In this document: one piece after another, positions 18,187 through 25,741 of the stretch
How positions within the stretch are numbered: the first letter of the stretch is position 1
How the letters are laid out: each line of letters opens with the position of its first letter
Source: Myxococcaceae bacterium JPH2
Lineage (GTDB): Bacteria; Myxococcota; Myxococcia; Myxococcales; Myxococcaceae
Assembly: GCA_016458225.1 (NCBI GenBank)
Contig: JAEMGR010000022.1
Coordinates: 1 to 64,000 of the forward strand
DNA length: 64,000 bases
Direction of reading: 5' to 3'
Notes under the pieces: model-generated
What the model was told of the DNA's origin: nothing
Seen by the model: the letters and a program-made list of their open reading frames with translations, nothing else
Database searches by the model: none
Position numbers and translations under genes: made by a program

Positions 18187-18555
18187 CTACGGGCCCTGGT
18201 CCGGAGCGAACATCGGACGCACTTCCGATTCACCCGCGAAGCCCGGCCAGTGCTTGCGGTGCAGCTCCATGAACTCGACCGAGATTCGGACGGCCTCTTC
18301 CTTGGTCTTGCACTCGAGGATGGCCCAGCCGCCGATGATCTCCTTGCTCTCGGTGAAGGGGCCGTCGGTCACGGTCAGCTGGCCGTCGGAGAGCCGAATG
18401 CGCAGCCCCTCCTTGCTCGGCAGAAGACCGCCCGTGTCCACGAGGGTCCCGTCCTGGACCGACTTGGCGATGAATTGGCCCATCGCCTCCATCAGGGCGG
18501 GGGGCGGGGTGACGTTGTTCAACTCGGCGCTGCGGATGAAGGTCAGAAAACGCAT
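18187..18555 (-). CDS. YciI/DGPF family protein
   Basis: This 122-residue protein carries the family signature TVTDGPFTESKEIIGGWAIL, with the Asp and Gly-Pro-Phe of the DGPF group, and an N-terminal strand MRFLTFIR. YciI-like proteins form dimers with a ferredoxin-like fold. DGPF members are commonly linked to ECF sigma factors, though their chemistry is unknown. The start at 18555 is set by an AAGGAGC site. A second DGPF gene lies at 54295-54735. Confidence 0.88.
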   Translation of the reverse strand: MRFLTFIRSAELNNVTPPPALMEAMGQFIAKSVQDGTLVDTGGLLPSKEGLRIRLSDGQLTVTDGPFTESKEIIGGWAILECKTKEEAVRISVEFMELHRKHWPGFAGESEVRPMFAPDQGP

Positions 18556-18840
18556 GGGGCTCCTTGGGTTCTGCCCAGGCAACGAATGAGGCCATCGCGG
18601 ATCGACACGCCATTTAATTTTTCTTTCGCGGCACCCGAGTCACTCCCGCAGTGCTGGTGCTTCAAGGGGGTGGCGCCACGTCCGCACTCCTGGTCCGTTC
18701 GACCTCGGCGACAATTTCCCGGCCTGGAGGAACGCCGAGGCGGGGCCGCGGGCGGATGGAGCCATGGGAGCGGAGTTGGTACCTTGGCCGTCCCCCCGCG
18801 CAACGCGCCTCCCTCCTGACACTGTTCCCGCAGGAGTCAC

Positions 18841-20889
18841 ATGATGGAGCCCCGTCGCTGTTCCGCGTTCATTCGCCTGCGTCGTCCTCTGTCCGTTGCC
18901 TGGGCACTGGCCGCCACGCTCGTCGGCTGTGGTGCCCCCGAGTCCTCCGAGGCTCCCGAGCCCCAGGCGCCGTCTCAAACCCAATCCGTCCAGACCGCGT
19001 ATGACGAGTACTACCGGGTGGCGCTCGCCCCCGGAAACGTCACGGGCGACTTGGAACTCAGTCGAGGCACGGTCCACGTGCCCGCGCTCCAGGAAGTCAC
19101 CCACGAGCCGCTGTGGGGCCGGGACGGCACGCAGCTTCGCTACACCTGTGGCGTCACCTTCATCTCGCCGACACGCGCCATCACGGCGGCTCACTGCGTG
19201 GACGAGAAGGACATCCTCGATCCGGTGAACCAGGAGGTCGAGGTTCGCATGTACCGGCCAATGAAGGAGTCCTCGGTGAACTGGCAGAACACCGCCACCA
19301 GCCTGAAGGGCACCTTCCCGTATTACACCCGCACGCCGCTCGGCTCGGGCTACCGCACGCGTTCCTACCAGTGCAAGGTGATTGCCAAATGCGGGCAGTA
19401 CGGCACGTACAACTGTCCTGAGGGCATAGGTCTCGCGGACATCGCGCTGCTGTCCTGCCCGCAGCGGCCGGGCTGTCAGTTCGGCACCGTCTCGGTGGCC
19501 GCCGATGAGACCGTGGGCGCTTCGGTCGCCATGGCCTGGGCTCACGAGGTCTATGCCATCCCGTCCGACCCGACCACGGACCTCTGGCAGCACTACACGC
19601 AATATCAATCCCAGACAGAGAACTATCACTACTACGGCGCCAGCCAGTTGCTCCCGCTGGCTTCCAAGCGCTGGGCCACGATTCCTCCCGTCGAGCACAA
19701 GGTCCTCAGTGAGATGTCCACCTTCCAGGATATTCGCTACACGGACCTGCACGGCTGCCATGGCACCTCGGGCTCTGGCATTGCCCAGTTCACGCCCTTC
19801 TGGGGGACGCATTCGCTTCTGGGCCCCGCGGCGCAATTCCATTCCTCGGTGGGACAGTCTTATGACTATCCCATCCTGTGCGAGGACCCCATCGGGGGCC
19901 GCTTCGCGCCGGGACACCCAGGGATCGGCTTCACCCGAGCGGTCTACACGAAGCAGCTCTCCACTGTGGGGCGTACCAGCCAGGATACCTGTCTGAGCAT
20001 CGTCTCGCCCGCTCCCTTCAACCCGTTCCGCTTCTGGCTCGACCTGGATCGCTGGCTCGTGCGCAGCACCGGTCGCTGGCCGCCCCTCCCGTCGCCCTGG
20101 CCGTGTCTGTCCTGCCCGACGTGGGACCGCCTGCGCTTTCCGAACGAGCCGGTGCTGGAGCTCTTCGCGGGAGAGACCCTCAGCCTGCCGCCCATCGCGC
20201 TCACGGCGGGGGCGAGCTATCGCCTCTCCATGCGGGTGCGGACCGAGGAGTTCACCCTGGCGGGCGCGAAAGCGGAGTCGGCTGTCGCGCTTCCGGCTCC
20301 GGCCAGCATCTCGGTGTCGCTGGGCGGGCAGGTGCTCGTGTCGAAGGTGAGTCCGGTCCGCACGGGGCAGGAGTCCGCGGGGCTCGTCGTCACCCGATTC
20401 GTCGCTCAGAGCGGCTCGGCCTTGCCCTTGCGAATCACCGCGGGGTTCGGGACCTACAACGTCTCCGAGCTGGTGCTCATCCCGGACCTGGTCCCCAATG
20501 ACTTCGAGCTGGATCCGCGGCGCGCGGGAATAGGAATCCTCGAGCCCGGCGCGGGCAACCCTGTCCCGGCGACGTGGACGGAAGGCCGTGACTCGGACTT
20601 CGCGGCGCTCATCACCGCGGGACAGCGCCTCGTCGCGACCCGATTGGCCCTCCTCCCGGCGCGCCCGGTCACCGTCCAGTTCGATACCTCGCGCGACGCC
20701 CAGGGACTCTCCTGCGGGCTCATCTTCGCGAACGGAGTCGAGACGGTCCGCTCCTGCAGCACCCTCAACCAGCACGTCGCCGCCTCACTCCCGATGAGCC
20801 CCGGTCAGCAGCCCATCGCCTTCTTCATCGGGCTGCCCGCGGGCCAGGAGGAACTCGCCGTGGACAACCTTCTGGTCCTCTCGCAGTAG
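18841..20889 (+). CDS. Large S1-type serine protease lipoprotein with C-terminal beta domains
   Basis: The 682-residue protein begins MMEPRRCSAF with a signal and lipobox LVGCG. A chymotrypsin-like domain follows with His in ITAAHCVD, Asp in LADIALLSC and Ser in GCHGTSGSGI, and many Cys. From about residue 430 the sequence turns into beta-rich, carbohydrate-binding-like domains (two similar halves, FNEPVLELFAGETL and NDFELDPRRAGIGI regions) that may bind surfaces. The start has an AGGAG site at 18832-18836. It is expected at the cell surface. A hairpin terminator follows at 20925. Confidence 0.85.
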   Translation: MMEPRRCSAFIRLRRPLSVAWALAATLVGCGAPESSEAPEPQAPSQTQSVQTAYDEYYRVALAPGNVTGDLELSRGTVHVPALQEVTHEPLWGRDGTQLRYTCGVTFISPTRAITAAHCVDEKDILDPVNQEVEVRMYRPMKESSVNWQNTATSLKGTFPYYTRTPLGSGYRTRSYQCKVIAKCGQYGTYNCPEGIGLADIALLSCPQRPGCQFGTVSVAADETVGASVAMAWAHEVYAIPSDPTTDLWQHYTQYQSQTENYHYYGASQLLPLASKRWATIPPVEHKVLSEMSTFQDIRYTDLHGCHGTSGSGIAQFTPFWGTHSLLGPAAQFHSSVGQSYDYPILCEDPIGGRFAPGHPGIGFTRAVYTKQLSTVGRTSQDTCLSIVSPAPFNPFRFWLDLDRWLVRSTGRWPPLPSPWPCLSCPTWDRLRFPNEPVLELFAGETLSLPPIALTAGASYRLSMRVRTEEFTLAGAKAESAVALPAPASISVSLGGQVLVSKVSPVRTGQESAGLVVTRFVAQSGSALPLRITAGFGTYNVSELVLIPDLVPNDFELDPRRAGIGILEPGAGNPVPATWTEGRDSDFAALITAGQRLVATRLALLPARPVTVQFDTSRDAQGLSCGLIFANGVETVRSCSTLNQHVAASLPMSPGQQPIAFFIGLPAGQEELAVDNLLVLSQ

Positions 20890-20924
20890 GCGACGTGCCT
20901 GTTTGTTTCGGCGGACGAAAATGA

Positions 20925-20960
20925 AGAAGCCCCTGCTCCAGGATGAGAGCAGGGGCTTCT
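20925..20960. terminator. Perfect 14-bp hairpin between convergent genes
   Basis: AGAAGCCCCTGCTC at 20925-20938 and its exact complement GAGCAGGGGCTTCT at 20947-20960 flank an 8-base loop. On the minus strand the stem is followed by a T-rich stretch (TCATTTTCG), so it best serves the LysM gene at 20988. It could also end the protease transcript from the other side. Confidence 0.8.
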
Positions 20961-20987
20961 GAATGACGAACGGGTGCGAGCGCGCAC

Positions 20988-21632
20988 TCAGTCGATGGGC
21001 ATGAAGACCTTGAAGCCCGTGCGACCGTTGTTGGTGGTGTTGCGCTCGATGAAGTCGCTGGCGGAAGAGTGGCCGTCGCCCAGCGTGACCGCCGTGTGGC
21101 CGTAGATGCTGCCCAGGCGCGAGGACGTGCTCTCCCACGTGAGGATGAGGCCCGGCGTCTTCAGCGCCTCTTCCAGCGACATGTTGACCTGCTTGAACTT
21201 GTTGCGCGGCAGGTTGTTGTCAATCTGGTTGCCATTGCCCGACACGCTGATGCCCAGCGCGTTGCGGAGCGAGCGGCTCACGCCCGTGGCGCACAGGCCC
21301 TGGCTGTTGTAGCCACCCATGCCCATCGCGGTCGAGCGCGCCGCATCCGCCAGCCGGCGCATCGAAGCGCTCGCGTTGCTGGGGCCCGCGGCCGTCGGGC
21401 CACCCACGTCCTGACCCCCGCCCGTCGGGCGCGCGCCATGGCCCTTCCCAGGCTTGCTCCCGCCCGCGTCGAACGTGTCCCGGCTCGAATGCCCGACGCG
21501 CAGCGTGGCGCCGGCATAGATGAGATCGGGGTTCTTGATGTTGTTGTCGCGGGCCAGCTTCGCCACGGTGGTGCCGAAGCGGGCAGCCAGGCCAGAGAGG
21601 GTATCGCCAGGGCGGATGCGGTAGTTTGACAT
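20988..21632 (-). CDS. LysM domain protein with putative C-terminal Cys/His peptidase domain
   Basis: The 214-residue protein opens with a LysM repeat (residues 4-47: YRIRPGDTLSGLAARFGTTV, then NNIKNPDLIYAGATLRVG), which binds peptidoglycan GlcNAc chains. After a Gly/Pro linker comes a domain with Cys114 in NSQGLCATGVSRSL and His179 in GHTAVTLGDG. These have the order and spacing of CHAP/NlpC-type cell-wall amidases. There is no signal peptide, which is unusual for a wall-acting protein and points to export by another route or release on lysis. The ribosome site is GGGGCAGGAG. Catalytic activity is inference. Confidence 0.75.
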   Translation of the reverse strand: MSNYRIRPGDTLSGLAARFGTTVAKLARDNNIKNPDLIYAGATLRVGHSSRDTFDAGGSKPGKGHGARPTGGGQDVGGPTAAGPSNASASMRRLADAARSTAMGMGGYNSQGLCATGVSRSLRNALGISVSGNGNQIDNNLPRNKFKQVNMSLEEALKTPGLILTWESTSSRLGSIYGHTAVTLGDGHSSASDFIERNTTNNGRTGFKVFMPID

Positions 21633-21744
21633 GGTAGCTCCTGCCCCAATTCTCGGGCCTTCCTATTTTGTGTTGCGCATTCCTTCCAAGTTTCTAGGAA
21701 TGTTTGCAGAACTGTAAGAATTCACTCTCAGGGAAATGGAGTGG

Positions 21745-21775
21745 CGCAATGCGTGGAGTCCTGACGCAATGCGTG
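21745..21775. repeat. Direct repeat CGCAATGCGTG x2, upstream of the LysM gene
   Basis: CGCAATGCGTG occurs at 21745-21755 and again at 21765-21775, exactly two helical turns apart centre to centre (20 bases). It lies 113-143 bases upstream of the LysM gene start and just after the 3' end of the oxygenase gene. The spacing is what one expects of tandem sites for a regulator; function is inference. Confidence 0.35.
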
Positions 21776-21788
21776 ACAACGCCGCGCG

Positions 21789-22550
21789 TCAGGGGGAGCG
21801 CGGAGGTGCCCAGAGCGCGCTGTGGGGCTCGGGCGCGTGGGGGGATTCCTCGGCGGTGTAGAAGTAGGCCGCGACCGCGGCGCGTCCCCGTCCCTCGGGG
21901 CATTCCAGGGGCGAGGGGTGGCCGTGCCAGTAGTCATCGCCGTGGGCCATCACGACCAGGCGATCGAGCAGCGGGGCAATCCGTGTCTCGCAGCGCGACA
22001 GGTCCGCGCTCCACAGCTCCAGGTCTCCGCCCCAGGCGGCCTCCCATCCCGGGTTCAAGTAGTACAGGACGGTGAGGCGCCGCGTGAGCGCGCGGAAGCG
22101 GTCCCGGTTGAAGTCGGCGTGCAGGGCGAGGTGGCCGCCCCTCAGCGTGAGGTGCAGCCCGGCCCCGCGGAAGTGGGGATCCGCGATGAGGCCTTGAACG
22201 CCGGTGAGCGTCTCGAGGAAGTCGATGAACGACATGCTGGAGAACTCGGACAGCAGGTGTCGGAGCGGTCCGGGCACGTCCTCGAAGGCCTTGCGCTGAA
22301 GCTGTCCCAGGCGCGCCGCCTGCTCGACATGGTCGCGGCGCTTCCAACTCGCCTCGGTCGCGCCGGGGAAGCGCTCGGCCAGCTCGGAGGCGAGGGACGG
22401 GCCCAGGAAGCCATCGATGACGACGTGAGGGTAGGGCTTCGCCGGGCCGTACCGGTCGCGATGCGCGAGCGCGAGGGCACGGAGGGCCGTGCGGCTGAAA
22501 AAGAAGCTGGGGCCCCGCAGCGGGCCTTCTTCAAGAGTCGCGGCGCTCAC
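21789..22550 (-). CDS. 2-oxoglutarate/Fe(II) oxygenase of the prolyl 4-hydroxylase type
   Basis: The 253-residue protein shows the jelly-roll iron site: HLALHADFNRD (HxD), the distal His in DDYWHGHPSP and the 2OG-anchoring Arg in GRGRAAVAAYFYT. It also has the YLNPGWEAAWGGDLELW segment typical of P4H-like enzymes. Such enzymes hydroxylate protein side chains or small molecules. A GTG start at 22550 is preferred because GGAGGAGGAAGG precedes it; an ATG at 22589 would lie above that site. Confidence 0.85.
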   Translation of the reverse strand: MSAATLEEGPLRGPSFFFSRTALRALALAHRDRYGPAKPYPHVVIDGFLGPSLASELAERFPGATEASWKRRDHVEQAARLGQLQRKAFEDVPGPLRHLLSEFSSMSFIDFLETLTGVQGLIADPHFRGAGLHLTLRGGHLALHADFNRDRFRALTRRLTVLYYLNPGWEAAWGGDLELWSADLSRCETRIAPLLDRLVVMAHGDDYWHGHPSPLECPEGRGRAAVAAYFYTAEESPHAPEPHSALWAPPRSP

Positions 22551-22834
22551 CCTTCCTCCTCCGAGGCTGCCGGTTGCGGACGGCGACATAGCACCAGTCC
22601 GTCACGCGGGGCGCGCGGGCTGGACCTGGAGCCTGCTGTCGCCTGCTTGCCCGCCATGACGCCTCGTGAGTCGAGAGGGGAGGGCATCGTGAGCCGGAGG
22701 TCTCGGGCGCGAACGGTGACGGCCTTCGTGCAACTCAAAGTCCTTTGGCAGACATCCGGAGAGGGCGCTCAGCTTCCTCGGCACGCACCCACCTCCGTGA
22801 CGCTGGCATCGGCCCGCTGTTAGAAGCCCCGGGT

Positions 22835-23398
22835 ATGCGAATCGCTGTCTCCGGCACGCATCGCGTGGGGAAGAGCACCCTCGTCGATGAGCTGTCCGAA
22901 CTTCTTCCCACCTACGTCACGGTGGAGGAGCCGTATGCCCAGATGGAAGAAGAGGGCTACGTGTTCGCGTTGCCGCCGACCGTCGAGGACTTCGAGGCGC
23001 AGCTCTCGCGCTCCTTGAGCGACCTCTCGGAGGCCGGACACGACGTGGTGTTCGATCGGTGTCCGGTGGACTTCCTCGGCTACCTGCTGGCCCATGAAGA
23101 CGCCGATGCATTCGAGCTGGAGTCGTGGCTCCCTCGCGTGCGCGAGGCCCTCCAGGCGATTGACCTGGTCGTGCTGGTGGGCATCGAGGACCCGGATCGG
23201 ATCCGCTTGCCTTCCTCGGAGAAGGCGATGCGCCGAGCCGTGGACGAGAAGATGCGGGAGCTTCTCCTCGATGACCCTGACGCGCTCGGCGTGGAGGTGC
23301 TCGAAGTGGAGGGCTCTCCGATGGCGCGCGCGAAGCAGGTGCTCGCGCACCTCGAGAGGGCGCGCGCGCTCAAAGCCCCTTCCACCACCAGGCGTTGA
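22835..23398 (+). CDS. P-loop NTPase, nucleoside/nucleotide kinase-like (AAA_28 type)
   Basis: The 187-residue protein begins directly with a Walker A loop, MRIAVSGTHRVGKST. DVVFDRCPVDFLGYL is the DR-type second motif of deoxynucleoside kinase-like and NadR-like ATPases, and the C-terminal part holds IEDPDRIRLPSSEKAMRRAVDEKMRELL. It probably phosphorylates a small molecule. The start at 22835 is set by the P-loop position; upstream codons are not family-like. Its 3' end overlaps the convergent gene at 23370 by 29 bases. Confidence 0.75.
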   Translation: MRIAVSGTHRVGKSTLVDELSELLPTYVTVEEPYAQMEEEGYVFALPPTVEDFEAQLSRSLSDLSEAGHDVVFDRCPVDFLGYLLAHEDADAFELESWLPRVREALQAIDLVVLVGIEDPDRIRLPSSEKAMRRAVDEKMRELLLDDPDALGVEVLEVEGSPMARAKQVLAHLERARALKAPSTTRR

Positions 23399-24170
23399 TG
23401 GGGCTGCATTCGAGCAGCTCCTCCGAGGGCCGTGAGTCGTAGGCGAGCGGCGTGGCGAGCGCCTGGGTCCGCTGCACGAGTTCCCGAAGTCGCGCGGCCC
23501 GCGGCTCGGCCTCCAGCGCTTCCACGGTGATCCGCCCGCGCGCGACGACGTCCTCCGGGGCGTACAGGTCCTTCCCCGTGAAGGGGTTCTTGCCCACGTG
23601 CTCGCCCTTGCGAATCAGGCGGGTGTGCGTGTCCGCGAACAAGGTGGAGGGCCCCAGGCCAAACAGCATCGCGATGAGTTCGAGGTCCCCCTCGGCCTCG
23701 GCGGCTCGCATCACCTCGTGCACGACGTCGATGAGGGGGAGTGGCACGGGCGGCTCGGCATCCGGGCCCGTCAGCTTCCCGGCCTCCACCATGCGGCGCC
23801 ACAGCGAGCTGCCCGCGTCGCAGTAGAGGTGGGGCGGCTCGATGTAGCCCGCCACGGCGCTGCGTTCGTCATCGCCCTCGTCCGTGTCGTCCCTGGGGTT
23901 GTCGTGGAGGAAGGTGAACTCGCGGAGGTCGCGGAGGTACGGGCCTCGGGCCGCGTGGTCGGGGTGCTCGTCCACGTCGAACCGATACGTGAAGCGGCGC
24001 GCCAGCAGGATGTCCATCACCCGGAAGTGGGTGAACGAGCAGTCGAACTCCCCTTGGAGCTTGAGGAGGCGGGCGAACTGGCTGCGCGGGCTGAGGTCAC
24101 CCGTGGGCGCGCGGCGGTCGAGCACGCGCACCGCCCCTTCAATCATGTCCTCGATTTCATGCATCGACAT
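23370..24170 (-). CDS. Uncharacterised protein
   Basis: The 266-residue protein has no signal, membrane segment or domain that I recognise. It is acidic and mostly helical, with a Trp-rich extreme C-terminus (INAWWWKGL). Third-position GC is high and the frame is long, so it is a real gene. It converges on, and overlaps by 29 bases, the P-loop kinase gene, and lies 24 bases downstream of the PLP decarboxylase, with which it may be co-transcribed. Confidence 0.65.
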   Translation of the reverse strand: MSMHEIEDMIEGAVRVLDRRAPTGDLSPRSQFARLLKLQGEFDCSFTHFRVMDILLARRFTYRFDVDEHPDHAARGPYLRDLREFTFLHDNPRDDTDEGDDERSAVAGYIEPPHLYCDAGSSLWRRMVEAGKLTGPDAEPPVPLPLIDVVHEVMRAAEAEGDLELIAMLFGLGPSTLFADTHTRLIRKGEHVGKNPFTGKDLYAPEDVVARGRITVEALEAEPRAARLRELVQRTQALATPLAYDSRPSEELLECSPINAWWWKGL

Positions 24171-24194
24171 GGCGCGCAGCCTAGCCGAGGGGTG

Positions 24195-25640
24195 TCACGA
24201 CGACGCGACCAACTCTTCTCCAATGGCGCGCAGATGCGCCAGCAGGCCGCGCGTCTCCTTCTCGGTGGTGCGGTGATTGACCAGACAGGCTCGGAGCGCG
24301 GTGCGGCCCTTCAGCTTCGTCCCCGTCATGAAGAAGACCCCGCGTCGCTCACACTCCTCCAAGATGCGGTCGTTCAGGAAATCCACGGCCTCGTCACCGA
24401 GGGCGGGGCCCTGGGCGGGAACGAACCGGAAGCACGTGATGGAGAGGGTGACGGGCGCCAGCAGCTCGAAGTCCCGCGCCTGGGCAATCTCCTCGCCGAG
24501 CTGGCGCATGAGCCGCACGTTCCCTTCGATGACCGACTGGAGCGCGCGACTGCCGTAGACCTGGAGCTGCATCCAGACCTTCAGCGCCCGGAAGCTGCGC
24601 GACAACTGGAACGTGTGCCCCATCCAGTCCCAGCGCTCGGCGCTGTCGCTGCGGGCCTTCAGGTAAGGCGTGTCATAGCCAAACGCGTGGCGGAGGCTCT
24701 TCCAATCCCTCACCAGCGCACAGCCCGCCTCGAATGGAACCTGGAGCCACTTGTGCGGGTCCAAGGCGATGGAGTCCGCGCGTTGCATCCCGCGAAACAG
24801 GTCGCGCGTGAGGTCCACCGAGGCCGCGGCGGCCCCATAGGCACCATCGACATGGAACCAGAGCCCGTGTCGCGCGGCCACGTCCGCCAGGGCGTCCAGG
24901 TCATCCACGCTCCCGGTGTTCACCGTCCCTGCGTTCCCCACGATGCAGAACGGTCGCAGGCCCGCGCGCTGGTCCTCCAGAATCTGTTGCTCCAGCTTCG
25001 CCACGTCGACCCGGAAGCGCGCGTCGACGGGAATCTTCCGCAGGTAGCGACTCCCAATGCCGAGCATCTCCACGGACTTCATCACGCAGGAGTGAGTCTC
25101 CGCGGAGGCGTAGAGGCTCAAGGGGCGCTCGGAGCGACAGCCTTCCTCTCGCGACTCGGGCGCCTGGACGTCCCGGGCGACGCGGAGGCAGTACAGGTTC
25201 GCCTCGCTGCCGCCGCTCACCAGCGCGCCGCCCGCGTCCGCGCGATAGCCGATGAACTCCGACAGCCAGCGGATGACCACGCGCTCCAGCTCGGCGCCGG
25301 CCGAGGCGAGGTGCCACTTCGCGGAGTTGACGTTCAGCGCCGCGCCGAGCAGTTCGGCGAGGATTCCTACCTGCGTTCCTCCTGACATCACGTACGCGAA
25401 GAACTTCGGGCTGATGTTGAGGGTGGAGTGCTCGAAGATGAAGGGGATGTCTCGGGAGAGGACCTCCTCCGGGGGGCGCCCCGTCGTCGGCAGCGGCCCG
25501 GCGAACCGGTCCGCGATTCGGGCGGGTGGGCTCGCGTGGGTGATGCGCCGCGTCTCCAGTCCGTCATAGAGCGCGAGCACCTGCTCGCTGGCTTGCGTCA
25601 GGAGCTGGCGAAAGCGAGGAAGGTCGAGGTCGAGCGTCAC
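24195..25640 (-). CDS. PLP-dependent amino acid decarboxylase (group II, aromatic-L-amino-acid type)
   Basis: The 481-residue enzyme has the group II fold-type I pattern: VSGGSEANLYCLRVARD, AETHSCVMKSVEMLG (His stacking on the PLP ring), FCIVGNAGTVNTGSVDD, WFHVDGAYGAAA (Asp bound to the pyridine N) and the Schiff-base Lys in ALDPHKWLQVPF. It resembles tyrosine/tryptophan/DOPA decarboxylases. A GTG start at 25640 with CAGGAGG in front is preferred over an ATG at 25673. It is divergent from a MocR-type regulator, which likely controls it. Substrate is not decided. Confidence 0.9.
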   Translation of the reverse strand: MTLDLDLPRFRQLLTQASEQVLALYDGLETRRITHASPPARIADRFAGPLPTTGRPPEEVLSRDIPFIFEHSTLNISPKFFAYVMSGGTQVGILAELLGAALNVNSAKWHLASAGAELERVVIRWLSEFIGYRADAGGALVSGGSEANLYCLRVARDVQAPESREEGCRSERPLSLYASAETHSCVMKSVEMLGIGSRYLRKIPVDARFRVDVAKLEQQILEDQRAGLRPFCIVGNAGTVNTGSVDDLDALADVAARHGLWFHVDGAYGAAAASVDLTRDLFRGMQRADSIALDPHKWLQVPFEAGCALVRDWKSLRHAFGYDTPYLKARSDSAERWDWMGHTFQLSRSFRALKVWMQLQVYGSRALQSVIEGNVRLMRQLGEEIAQARDFELLAPVTLSITCFRFVPAQGPALGDEAVDFLNDRILEECERRGVFFMTGTKLKGRTALRACLVNHRTTEKETRGLLAHLRAIGEELVASS

Positions 25641-25691
25641 GGTGCCTCCTGTGGGGCTGAGTCGAGCCTCCAAGGTAGAGGCATCCCATCA

Positions 25692-25734
25692 ATGGATACA
25701 GATGCAGAATCATGAATCTCATGGGGTACAGTTG
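25692..25734. promoter_or_regulatory. Candidate MocR operator: direct repeat in the divergent decarboxylase/regulator gap
   Basis: ATGGATACAGATG (25692-25704) and ATGGGGTACAGTTG (25721-25734) are near-identical direct repeats of the form ATGGxxACAGxTG, 29 bases apart. They lie between the decarboxylase start (25640) and the regulator start (25742). MocR/GntR regulators often bind direct repeats in such gaps. Because the second repeat would overlap coding sequence if the ATG at 25712 were used, it favours the start at 25742. Confidence 0.45.
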
Positions 25735-25741
25735 CGTGCCC

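Noticed and set aside
18640..20775. A 711-codon minus-strand frame
   Set aside because: Antisense to the S1 protease lipoprotein, whose signal peptide and triad are clear.
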